NCBI GenBank assembly: GCA_905250115.1
Contig: CAJNOI010000079.1
Location: forward strand, 207,019 to 271,018
From: Adineta steineri
Lineage: Eukaryota; Rotifera; Eurotatoria; Adinetida; Adinetidae
Reading direction: 5' to 3'
Length of the DNA: 64,000 bases
Positions within the stretch are counted from its first letter, which is position 1. Each line of letters opens with the position of its first letter. The notes beneath the pieces are model-generated. The model had not been told where the DNA came from and ran no database searches. It worked only from the letters and a program-made list of their open reading frames with translations. Shown here one piece after another: positions 1 to 9,869 of this stretch. Both the position numbers and the translations under genes were made by a program.

Positions 1-194
1 CACATCATTGATCAACACTACTAAGGATACTGGTGTTCAGTTGTTGTCTACACTACGAAGGCAAGGTTCGTACTTAATCATCTCATATAAGATCATATCA
101 GTGATCAACACTACTTAAGATACTGCTGTTCAGTTACTGTCTAGACTTCGAAGTAAATGTTCGCATTGAATTGTCTCTTACAATATCACAGGAT
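1..194. repeat. Diverged tandem repeat, two units of about 93 bp
   Basis: Unit 1 starts at about 9 and unit 2 at 102. Both open with TGATCAACACTACT and share the blocks GATACTG, TGTTCAGTT and TCTCnTAnAAnATCA at matching offsets. The bases before position 9 resemble the end of a unit, so the array may continue to the left of the window. No coding frame is conserved between the units. The family is not recognised. Confidence 0.7.
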
Positions 195-3100
195 TGAAGG
201 TGAAAGGTAACATGTTTTTCCAGGTAATGGTGCAAGCAAGATGGGTAAGTGGAAATAGATTGTTTAGTGCGATGTTATGATCACGCCCCACATAATAGAT
301 GGACGATTGTAATCAGTATCGTGTCTTCTTATTAGGATAATCGGAAACAGATGTTACAGAATGTTACACTAACGAATGATTGCATAGTAAATGAACAGTT
401 TGAACGAAGGGTCGGTTTGCTTATTTCATCGGTAGTATTGTAAGTTGCTGTATGGAACTGGCTTTATCAATATGAGATGAACAGTGACTGATGTGAAGCC
501 GTGAATTGTTGCCAACACTCATATTCAACTATGGTATTGTCGAGTTTGTTGTGTATGTTTAGTTTATGAAGAAGAAAGGATTGAGGTGAATGTATGGTTT
601 TGAATACGCAAGTATTGTTTTGGAATATTGCAGCGTTTAACTGAAAACTGATATACTCGTAGATAGTAAAGAACTGCAAATCACAGGAATATTCCTATCA
701 ATATGATGTTTATTTATTATTTTGGTAGGAAAAGTAAGAAAACATGCGTTTGTTATTGAACAATGGTCGGATGTCGAATGTATCAGTCATATTCTATCTT
801 TGTTCATGTATCTTATATACTTTTTAGTAAAATGTGTTTATCGTTTCTCACAAAAATAACCTCCTAGTTTATAACTATCAATGTCGCAATGACTTTGTTC
901 AAATATTAGGGTCCAAGCAAAAGTGTTTCTGCGAAATCGATACAATCGTGGAAGGTGATAGCTTCTTGGAATTGTTTAACGCTGCCGATCATCTGCTTTC
1001 CAATTGTTCCAATGCAGAATATTATATTCCAGAATATCTCAAGCTACAATTCACATGATCGATGATGATGTACTACTAAAAAATGATACGCTGAATGATC
1101 AATAATGATTCTTTAGATGTCGTTTTTCGTTTCTCGCACTCACTTTGAATTTATGATTTTTGACGATCACAGTAATCAAAGATTATATGATAGCAGAACC
1201 ATTCTTACCTTGGCTATCATATACTACTATTTTATGTAGTACAATGCGTAGTTATCAGTCGAGAATGATGTCCAATAATTCTATCATAAACGAATTGCTA
1301 TCAGCCATTTCCATGTTGCCGGATGAGTGTGTTCATCTACTTGATACATAACATAACAAACTCAAAGGAAAGATAAACTGGCTAAAAATCATCGATCAAA
1401 TGACTGATTATTATCACCAGTAGATGCATTGGGTATATTTCGCTCATGTTATAGTTGATGCTTTGATTCAATAAGTCAACAGTGATCGTACCACAAATGA
1501 ACGCTTTTAAAAGTGATTATATTCTAGTTTTTATACATTTCAGAAATATTGAGTTTGTTGCCATTCGTTTATTGTAGATTGCGTGGCATATGAATAATAA
1601 TTTACCAGTCAGTAATCTATTCGTTTATGTGGCTTTTCTTCAGATTGAAGGGCTATCATTTAATTATGGACTCCAGATGATATAAAAAATGATTGATTAT
1701 AACGACATTTACCACAACTCGCACAACAGTGTAATTCAAAAATATCGTGCGATTCGAAACAAATGGCTCGCATTCTTGTAATAACCTAAATTTTAGAATA
1801 GTCGAATATTAGGAAGCACAACGGTGTACATCTATCTTAGTTTTTCGGTGCAAGATATCAACTGTTTATATAAATTATACTTCTCATAGTATCAAAATGC
1901 TTATAACGCCCTTTAATATCTTGTTCATATAACCCTTCTTACATAAGTAAACGTTTCGTTACAATTAATTACTAAAAAGGTATTGTATAGATGAATATTC
2001 AGAACAAAAGTTCTGTTCATTTATATTTCTTTGCTTATAGTCAAAGCTGTAAGATATTGTGATAACAAACGAACCGAGAATAAATGCACAGAACTTAGAA
2101 AGCTCCGTATAGGTACCAGGAGTAGCGAATTGTTTTTCTAAATGGAAAAATAAAGTAGTTAGTAATTTCAACGATGATCTTGACAATTTTATTTTTTATT
2201 TCGTAGAATTGTTAATAATAATGGAAGTATACGTAGTTAGAGAGATTTTCTCGACTTATCAAACAGATTAATTGTTGCAAAACTTATAAGTAAGAGAATT
2301 TGCCCGTTTTTATAAGAATATGAGCGTGCCATGTTTACTTCAGACTCCTGTTGGTATTTAGACCTATTATTCTTCAAACATAATCACACAATAGAGGCAG
2401 TGTGATAGAAACTCTTATCTAAAACTGGAACAGTCTTATTAGGCTTTTTGAAGAGATGATATTAAAGCTTCTTCGTACGCAAAGATTTCTTAAACTATTT
2501 GTTCTAACTCGTAAGTTGCAAATATTCATATGCGAATGGTTGAATTATATCAATACTAGATTTAAATTTCCAATAGCAAGATGTTCATATTCATACTTGA
2601 AATCGTTTGCTCGAAAACTAGATATGAACTCAGATGGTGAATATCGTAAAGAAGCAGCGCGTACGATAAAAAAGCATAGTCAGTGTCCATCTCAATATCG
2701 AAAACTTTATCTTTTTTTTGTTTAATATCATATGGCTGACAGTGGGCACTTTTTATTATGTTGACACAAACATAATATCCTTTCTCTTGCTTTGACTTTC
2801 TGATTATGTTATAAATGAATGAAAGAAAATAAGTATTATCAAGTCAGAGTCTCATAAGTCATTAAGAAGGTATAGGTATAAATATAGATGTCACTATTAA
2901 TGCTGATTTACCACTCATCCAGATCATAATTAGACCTATCCTCAAGGCGTTATATTCATTTGAATTCTTTGTTCAACATATACCAAAGATAGAACAGATA
3001 ACTGTTACCAGCTAGTGTACCGTAGGATCTCTCTTATTTATTCTTCTACTTTTTTTCTCAAATAAATACATTCAAAATTACTACTGAACTATGATCGTAT

Positions 3101-3407
3101 CTTCTAGAGAATACATAAAGTTGTGCATGTGAACATTCTATTCGTGTGGACTCTCACACTCACACTTGCTTTTCTTTTCACAGTAGATCATTGATGCTTA
3201 CCACAAATAAACACATAAACAAACAAACACGTTTTATTTCATATGACGTATTAATCAGTCGAAAGAGTGTAAATTAACTTTCTGTATACTAATCTTAAAC
3301 TTTACTTCAATTGTTACATGCTAAAAAAATTCTAATAGTGTACCCGACCTATAAGTATGAATAGAACAATTGTGGATATATCTGATACAAATACAAATCG
3401 TTGAAAG
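195..3407. other. Gene-poor stretch with weak open frames
   Basis: I see no gene model I can support here. Short open frames occur at 834-1058 (plus), 1160-1351 (plus), 1965-2186 (minus) and 2456-2725 (plus). The one at 834-1058 has fairly codon-like composition and several Cys residues, but it lacks an in-frame ATG at its start, a clear splice acceptor in phase, and any family resemblance. These may be decayed exons or chance frames. No tRNA or rRNA pattern was noticed. Confidence 0.4.
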
Positions 3408-3451
3408 GTGCAAAAAATAAAATTAATTCTTGTAAGTAAAAGTAATAGTGG

Positions 3452-3893
3452 TAGGGATGTACCGAGCCCGAGCCTCTCAATCAGTCTCAGTCCCGGCCAG
3501 GGCTCGGACTCGGTCAGCCTCAGTCTCGGTCAAGATTCAGACTCGACCAGTTTCCATCTCAGTTTCATTCTTAATAATATTCATCAGCCAAATTTCTTTT
3601 AGCCTCTACCTGTAAAACCCTTTACCTAAAACAAAAAATTATCATTGACTCTATTTCTAAACATAACTAGTAATCAGAATTTGTTTTGTGATCAGGAAGA
3701 AGGTGTGAATGTGGATGTGCGTGTGGCTGCGGTTGCAGGTGTGGATGTGGGTGGCTGTTGTTCTTATCTAACCCTCACATCCACACCCACACCCACACCC
3801 ACACCCACACAAGACCAGGCTCCGACGAAGACCGAGACTCACCGAGCCCGAGCCCGAGAGTCTCGATTTCGTCTCGAGCTCAGTACATCCCTA
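3452..3893. mobile_element. MITE-like element with 16-bp inverted ends enclosing a telomere-like inverted repeat
   Basis: The left end TAGGGATGTACCGAGC (3452-3467) and the right end GCTCAGTACATCCCTA (3878-3893) are reverse complements with one mismatch. Inside, GC-rich CGAGCCC/GACTCGG runs follow each end. The centre has a G-rich GTGTGG/GTGGGTG block (about 3702-3758) facing a C-rich block with five perfect CCACAC units (3781-3810), so the whole could fold as a nested hairpin. No target-site duplication is convincing. Open frames through this stretch (Ser/Pro-rich and Thr/Pro-rich) are low-complexity by-products, not genes. Confidence 0.65.
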
Positions 3894-4249
3894 ACGAGTG
3901 GAAAAGCTCCACGGAAGTTTCTTCTTAACAAAATTCAAATAATGAAACTCTTTAGACATTTTTCAGATTACTTGGGCAAATCATAATTTTCTAAAAGAAT
4001 TCCAGTAGATCTCATCAAATATATGTTTGAATAATTACTCAAATTTTATTTCTCAGAAAGCAATCCGTTGTAACAATTATTGATTGACTTTGACCGATAA
4101 GAAGACTAAAAGATCACTCAATAATTCATACAAGAACGTGTTCGACAAAGCTTAATAGCTTCAGATAAATAAATTTTACTAATCTACATGTGACGACAAC
4201 TACATTCAGTTATTTCTTTAATAAAATCTTGTCTTCTTTTTCCGATATA
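3894..4249. other. Intergenic, nothing recognised
   Basis: AT-rich sequence between the inverted-repeat element and the RING/TRAF gene. It could hold a further 3' exon of that gene, because a GTAAGT donor-like sequence overlaps its stop codon, but no matching exon was found. Confidence 0.4.
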
Positions 4250-4984
4250 TTACTTACGCGTGTACTTTTTAGGAAGTTGTTTTAGTTCTTGAGAGAGCTC
4301 TTCGATTCTCTTTTCATGTGTTTGAATGTCAACTTTCTGCTGTTCCAATTGTGTTGTCAATCTGTTTATCATTTCTTCTTGCTGCTGTTTATAGGTAGCA
4401 GAATCTTGTCGAAATTGTCGAAGTTGCTCACGTAAACATGTATTTTCAGTATGTGACGAAGCGTCACGTCTGAAGTACGAAACATTACATTCCGAACAGG
4501 TCAATCTAATCGATCCACAATTATTCTGATGTTTTGCTAACTCTTTTTTCAATAATGGCGAATGACAACCAGAGCACTGTTGAAGTTTGTAACCACATTC
4601 TATTTCATGTTTATCAAGTGCTTCATATCCAATTATCTAAATAGAATACAAATAAATAGTGATTATATTTCTATTTCTTTGCTAAACTCTCACCTCTGGA
4701 CATCCATTTGGTTGGTTTATACATGCAAATTGCAGTTTGGCCAGTTGTTTTATTACAAATGGAGAACATCTTCGTTCAGCATAATTTTGACACTGTGGAC
4801 AATTTCCTGGACTTTGGACAAGCCAACTCTTGATACACTCTGAACAATATAAGCCATCACAATTATTACAAGCGATAGGTTTCCAAAGAAGATTAGTGCA
4901 AATAATGCATTCCAAATCCTCCACATTTACTCCAGAAGTGACTTGTATGCGGTTCAATAAGGAATTTTGTGATTTAGTCTCCAT
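4250..4984 (-). CDS. RING and TRAF-type zinc-finger protein with coiled coil
   Basis: Two exons on the minus strand, 4984-4694 and 4636-4250, joined by a 57-nt GT-AG intron in phase 0, give 225 aa. Residues 26-65 form a RING-type finger built only of cysteines (C26, C29, C39, C42, C47, C50, C62, C65). A TRAF-type Cys/His region follows (about 87-150, including CGYKLQQCSGC and CSECNV), then a Gln/Glu-rich coiled coil to the C-terminus. The layout is that of TRAF-like E3 ubiquitin ligases, which act in the cytoplasm at receptor complexes. The TRAF-C (MATH) domain that follows in true TRAFs is absent. A GTAAGT overlapping the stop codon could instead be a splice donor to an unseen exon. RING identity is solid; substrate and pathway cannot be read from the sequence. 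Confidence 0.85.
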
Positions 4985-5944
4985 CTAAGAAGTTGATATA
5001 CACAAAACGTTAATGCAATCTGTTACAGTAGTAGACGAAAAGTAAAATTACTCAGATATGCTATGAATTCAAAATAAATTAAGTTCGAAATATTCTCTAC
5101 ATATGTATATGGCTCCTAGTATTCGTTATAAAAGAAAAAAATAGCTAAGATACATTTTCACGACTGTAATTATACATCTTCCAAGGATTACTATAGCAGA
5201 GATCTCAGTTTTTCAACAAAGAAAAGCTGCTACTTTAACTATACTCTCGGAGAATTAAAGCGGTTGAAATGAAATTATTTCTACTCATACAATAATATAT
5301 ATATATACCAAATGTAAATTCAACAGAGAAACCTTAAAAAGCCAAAGCAAAAAAAAAATCAGAGACACATTTTATTTACTTTCTCCAATGGAGAAAATGT
5401 CTTTTTTTTTTGTTCTATTGTAAATATTTTGCAATAATGCAGAAGAAACAAAGCATCAACATATTTACCTTCTGAAAGTGGCTGCCATAACTATGTTGCG
5501 TTCGTCAGTAAATAAAAGTAACTCGAAATCGTAAAGATTAGCTGTGAACGAATCTGCAACTGAAAATCAACTGCGCAAGGATATTTTTTTAGGGTGTGGG
5601 TGAGATTTTACTTGTTCATGAATCGGCACACAGCCACATTCCTCGACTGCTTCGTGAGATTTATCAATTTTTCTTAGATTAGAACCAAAGAAAACAAAAT
5701 GTAAGTTATACGATTCGACAGGATGGTCAGTAATCTATCCAGATATATCAAAATAATCAACTTTCGATGTTTTACATAATTCAGTTTACCTTCGCCGAAA
5801 ATGAAATTTACCTAATCAATGCTATAGGAAACGATTATGTTTTGGGTAATTATTCAATTTCACCAAATCAGTTGATCTCCAAGTAGGACGACTTCCGAGT
5901 CGGATGGCTATCATGTCATTTCGGTGCCATTTTAGGTGGGTGTT
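4985..5944. other. Intergenic, nothing recognised
   Basis: AT-rich stretch upstream of the RING/TRAF gene. It must contain that gene's promoter, but no clear element stands out. A short GGGTGTGGGTGAG run at about 5592 is another small piece of the telomere-like sequence. Confidence 0.4.
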
Positions 5945-6008
5945 AACTGACATGGCTACCAACTGAGATGATTACCAGCTGACATAGTCACTAACTGAGA
6001 TGAGAGTG
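5945..6008. repeat. 16-bp minisatellite, four units
   Basis: Units at 5945-5960, 5961-5976, 5977-5992 and 5993-6008 read AACTGACATGGCTACC, AACTGAGATGATTACC, AGCTGACATAGTCACT and AACTGAGATGAGAGTG. The array abuts the telomere-like array on its right. Confidence 0.75.
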
Positions 6009-6205
6009 GGTATGAGAATTACATTAACCTTACTCTGACATCCATCCACACCCACGCCCATACCCACACCCACGCCCTCACCAACATCCACACCCATACC
6101 CACGCCCTCACCAACATCCACACCCATACCCACACCCACACCCATACCCACACCCTCACCCACACCCACGCCTTCATCAACATCCACACCCACCCTCAAG
6201 ATCAA
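6000..6205 (-). repeat. Degenerate interstitial telomere-like array (TGTGGG family)
   Basis: From about 6041 to 6200 the plus strand is a run of CCCACA units with CCCATA, CCCACG, CCCTCA and CATCCA variants. On the minus strand this reads (TGTGGG)n-like. A short G-rich segment at about 6004-6015 points the other way. The right end, read on the minus strand, is CTTGAGGGTGGGTGTGG, shared with other copies in the window. The Gly/Val-rich open frame across it is a repeat artefact. TGTGGG is the telomere unit reported for bdelloid rotifers (knowledge); whether this array ever was a telomere is inference. Confidence 0.75.
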
Positions 6206-7178
6206 TTGACTTGCTATGATGGATTCATTACTCAATATATAATTGTTACCTATAAAATCGATTATATGCAGTTTGTATGTGCTATCGGTAAGAAGTTCAT
6301 TCAGCGAAATTCTTCATCAGCGAAAAAAATTTCGGCGAAAGTGGAGTTTACCGTTTTACACGAGTACAGCAAACGACAAAAAATTATGAAAATAACATAA
6401 TCGACATGTATACTGATCTTTTTAAAGATTTCGTAAAAGAGAAAAAAACTGATTCATAACTATTCGAATAGATGTAAACTAGGGAGCTCCGGATCCGGGT
6501 CTAACCAAAAACATTTTCTCGGGTACGGATCCAGATCTAAGAAACCGTGGACCCGCAGCTCTCTGATGTGGATGAATGGGATTTATTGAAAACAAAAAAG
6601 ATTACGAATCAGTGAATGAAAAAAAATCAGAAGTTAATACGAGTAGATTTAATTGTTTGGAAATAAATGAAATTGTTTTTTAATTAAGAATATTACTCTG
6701 TAAAATAAATGTAGATAAATTTTTTCTATTAAAAATAATCAAGATAAATCAATTCTTTATTTCCAAAAATAAGAATACAACACATAAAAAACAAATATTT
6801 CTCTCCATCCGGTCAATATAAAAAGTTTTTTATTTATAACTATTCTTTATTATAAAGAGCAATAAAAGTAATAAGTAATATTCTTATTGAATTGCATAGG
6901 AATACATGCAAATAGTCATTTGTTTATTCCTCGAATATACTCGATTTCAAAATCGAATGTTTGCATACATCTTGAGGGTGGGTGTGGGTTCAGAAAAGAT
7001 AGATATCCACATTCTAACCCACATTCATACCAACACCCTTGGTGTAGAAAAATACATGTATCTTTAAACAGGTAAATATACACTGAATTACATAAACTAT
7101 AATGCGTGTTTAATTCAAACTAGTATATCATTAGAATAAATTAAATATATTACTATTTATCTTCTCAAAAATTTCTTA
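6206..7178. other. Gene-free stretch with two short repeat remnants
   Basis: No gene is supported. At 6481-6556 a GC-rich island stands out in AT-rich surroundings: the left end GGAGCTCCGGATCCGGGTC and the right end GACCCGCAGCTCTC are roughly inverted, and CGGATCC occurs twice. At 6968-7045 a small telomere-like copy starts ATCTTGAGGGTGGGTGTGGG and is followed by C-rich AACCC/CCACA sequence in inverted arrangement. Confidence 0.5.
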
Positions 7179-9869
7179 TTAAATATATTCTTGAAATGCT
7201 AAAGATCGTTGTTCATTATGACATGGACAAATATCTGGATGATTTGTACATGCTAATCGTTGTGCTTCTATTGATTTTATATTCAATCTTTCGACTGTAA
7301 ATCCATACAATTGTTCTAATCGACGACATCGTAATTCTAATGATATATAATGAAAAACATTCTCAACACGGTCATTCAAATCTTCTTCCAATTGAAATAA
7401 ATGTTTATCAGTTGAATCTGGCCATTGAAATGCATGTAAATACGATAAAGCATTTTCTAACTTATGTTTAATATATTTTTCAAATTTATCAATTCGATAA
7501 AGAAAAGAAGTTATATTTCTAATATTACTAACATTAATTTTAATACTAAATGAATGCCAATCAATAAATCGTTCAAATGGAAGAACAATATTATCAACTA
7601 AAAGAATAGGAATTGCTCCTAATTGAATAGATTCATAGAGACGAGGAGACCATGGTAGAAAACCTTCAGGACAGAGAGAAAATATACTTGATTGAATTGA
7701 TTTAATATATTCATGAGTTTCTATATGACAATCAATAATTATAATAGTCTCAAATTGTCGTCCTTGAATTTGAGTCGTTAAATTAAACTTTTGTTTTTCT
7801 TTTATCTCCTTCCATAAATAAGATAATAACGAACGTGCAGATAAAGGCGATGTTGAATGATATAAAGCACCAGCAAAATAAAATAAACGTTTTTTTTTCT
7901 TTATTAATATATCTAAATTATCAAATCGACTTCTATTCCATTTCAATGGTGTATATTGTGGTATAATCACATCATACTGATGTCTATATGTAATCGATAT
8001 ATTTCTATATACATATTGAGGAGGAGCATTGAAGGGTAATAGATCATTTCGAATACCAGTAAATGCTAATTGAATAACATTTTTTAATATATTTTGTGTT
8101 TCAGTATATAAAATTCCCATATTTCTACCACCTGGAATAGCAATAATATGATTCGCACCTCTATAATCTGCTTGAGAAGCTAATGTCCAATATGAAAACA
8201 TAGTTTGAACATTCGTTAATAAAATTTCGAAATAATATTTATTTAATTTTTCAAGTAATTCTTTAAATTGTAAATCATTCAAAGTTGATGGTCGATGATT
8301 AAAATAGAAAAACATTAAATCACTTGGAATAATAAAATAATCAGCAAGAAGTGGATTCATAGTCCATTGAATAGAATGGCGATTCATTTTTTTTGAATGA
8401 TTTAAATATTGAAAATAATCTTGAAGATAATATTCAGGTGAATACATTTGATATTCTTTTGATATATTCATCCAATTTATTTCTTGTGAAGAAAAATATG
8501 TTAAATTATGAAGTAAGATTTTTTTATCATACATCCAAATTTTTAATGGTCGTTTTAAATAATCATCAATATAAAATTTATGTCGAAGATGATCTATAAT
8601 ATCTATCCAATTGAGAATTTTCTTAAGATTTCGAGATGCCATTGCATGAGTTGTTAATAAATCACCACAAACTTCTTCACAAAATGCATCTCCAAATACT
8701 CGAATATCTCTTACATAATTATTATATTCATTGTATCGTTTTTCTGACCATGTATTAGTAATAGATGGTTTTATTTCATAATATGTAAAATCTATATCTG
8801 AACACCAGCATGTGTTTCGTTTTGATTTAGTAGTATTAGATTGTGTTTGATTAGTAAAATGTTCGAAAAATAATTGAGATGCATACGATTTTGAGTGCCA
8901 TGGATGAAATTTTTTTTGCATGTAAGAACTAGTTAATTTTGCAGGAGATAAAATATCCAATTGTATTGTTTCGATATTTGTTAGAAATATTCCACCAAGT
9001 TCAATAGCTTTATTGCGAATATTTCTAATAAATTGTTTATAAGTTTCTTGTTGTTGAAATGGATCATTTTTTAAAAAAGTTAAAAATGTAGGTGGAATTG
9101 GATAAAAATAATGATAATTATTTTCAAATGGACAAAGGCTTTGTTTTTTACTTTTCATATTATAACAAAAATCAAAATAGAACCAATTTGCAAATGTTGG
9201 ATCAAGTTGTAAACGTGTTTGTAAATCATAATCATACATTGAAGGAATAAGCATAGCTTCGGTATGTCCTGGATGAATATATAAAATTTGTGCTTGAATA
9301 GGTAAAATTCTACAAAGTAAACCAGCCAATCGTGATCCACGACTAGTTGCATGTATATATAAAAGTGGATAACGTTGAAATTTTGGATAATAAATTGTAT
9401 TCATCCATATTTGTAATGATCGATAGATATATTTAGCATCACTATTATTACTAATGGGTAGGTTGATATCATAAGTTTTTCGTTTGGAACATATCACCAA
9501 ATAGGAATAATTAGAACTATGAAGAGCTAATAGAATACGTTTACCAACAGATAAATTCCACATATCATCACATCCACGTTTAGCACCACCGAATATAAGC
9601 ATAAGACGATGTTTATGAGATGTGTTTAATTCATAACGGAATTCATAATGATAACGTTTATCTGTTGATAAACGGTAATATATAGATTTGATTTGAGTTT
9701 TTTCATGATTTGAACGATTATATATACTTGAATTTATTAGGCTTTGTTTAATGTTATAATTAGATGTTGGGTGTCGATGAATTGTGTTCAATATACTCAT
9801 AAATAATAGATTTATAGATAAGAATAATATTAAAAATAAAATATATTTTATTTTTCGTCCTTTTCTCAT
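7179..9869 (-). CDS. Type II membrane exostosin-family (GT47) glycosyltransferase with N-terminal alpha/beta-hydrolase-like region
   Basis: One uninterrupted frame of 896 aa. Residues 1-9 are basic and 10-30 form a single membrane anchor, as in Golgi type II glycosyltransferases. Residues about 85-240 resemble an alpha/beta hydrolase: a strand ending in LIFGGAKRGC, then YIHATSRGSRLA with Ser176 where the nucleophile elbow would sit, then ILYIHPGH. Residues about 430-840 are exostosin-like, with LKIWMYD, FYFAGALYHST, CPEGFLPWSPRLYESIQLG and IPILLVDN; exostosins transfer sugars to glycans such as heparan sulfate in the Golgi. There are many N-glycosylation sequons. The lack of introns is odd beside neighbours with an intron every 100-200 nt and suggests a retrocopy or transfer. 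GT47 assignment is firm, the hydrolase part is tentative, and donor and acceptor sugars are unknown. Confidence 0.85.
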   Translation of the reverse strand: MRKGRKIKYILFLILFLSINLLFMSILNTIHRHPTSNYNIKQSLINSSIYNRSNHEKTQIKSIYYRLSTDKRYHYEFRYELNTSHKHRLMLIFGGAKRGCDDMWNLSVGKRILLALHSSNYSYLVICSKRKTYDINLPISNNSDAKYIYRSLQIWMNTIYYPKFQRYPLLYIHATSRGSRLAGLLCRILPIQAQILYIHPGHTEAMLIPSMYDYDLQTRLQLDPTFANWFYFDFCYNMKSKKQSLCPFENNYHYFYPIPPTFLTFLKNDPFQQQETYKQFIRNIRNKAIELGGIFLTNIETIQLDILSPAKLTSSYMQKKFHPWHSKSYASQLFFEHFTNQTQSNTTKSKRNTCWCSDIDFTYYEIKPSITNTWSEKRYNEYNNYVRDIRVFGDAFCEEVCGDLLTTHAMASRNLKKILNWIDIIDHLRHKFYIDDYLKRPLKIWMYDKKILLHNLTYFSSQEINWMNISKEYQMYSPEYYLQDYFQYLNHSKKMNRHSIQWTMNPLLADYFIIPSDLMFFYFNHRPSTLNDLQFKELLEKLNKYYFEILLTNVQTMFSYWTLASQADYRGANHIIAIPGGRNMGILYTETQNILKNVIQLAFTGIRNDLLPFNAPPQYVYRNISITYRHQYDVIIPQYTPLKWNRSRFDNLDILIKKKKRLFYFAGALYHSTSPLSARSLLSYLWKEIKEKQKFNLTTQIQGRQFETIIIIDCHIETHEYIKSIQSSIFSLCPEGFLPWSPRLYESIQLGAIPILLVDNIVLPFERFIDWHSFSIKINVSNIRNITSFLYRIDKFEKYIKHKLENALSYLHAFQWPDSTDKHLFQLEEDLNDRVENVFHYISLELRCRRLEQLYGFTVERLNIKSIEAQRLACTNHPDICPCHNEQRSLAFQEYI

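Noticed and set aside
3408-3986. Two open frames with Ser/Pro and Thr/Pro repeats
   Set aside because: Both run across the inverted-repeat element and its simple-sequence core, with no start context or domain.
5972-6235. Open frame rich in Gly-Val-Gly-Met repeats (minus strand)
   Set aside because: It is the translation of the telomere-like hexamer array; all frames of such an array are low-complexity and open.
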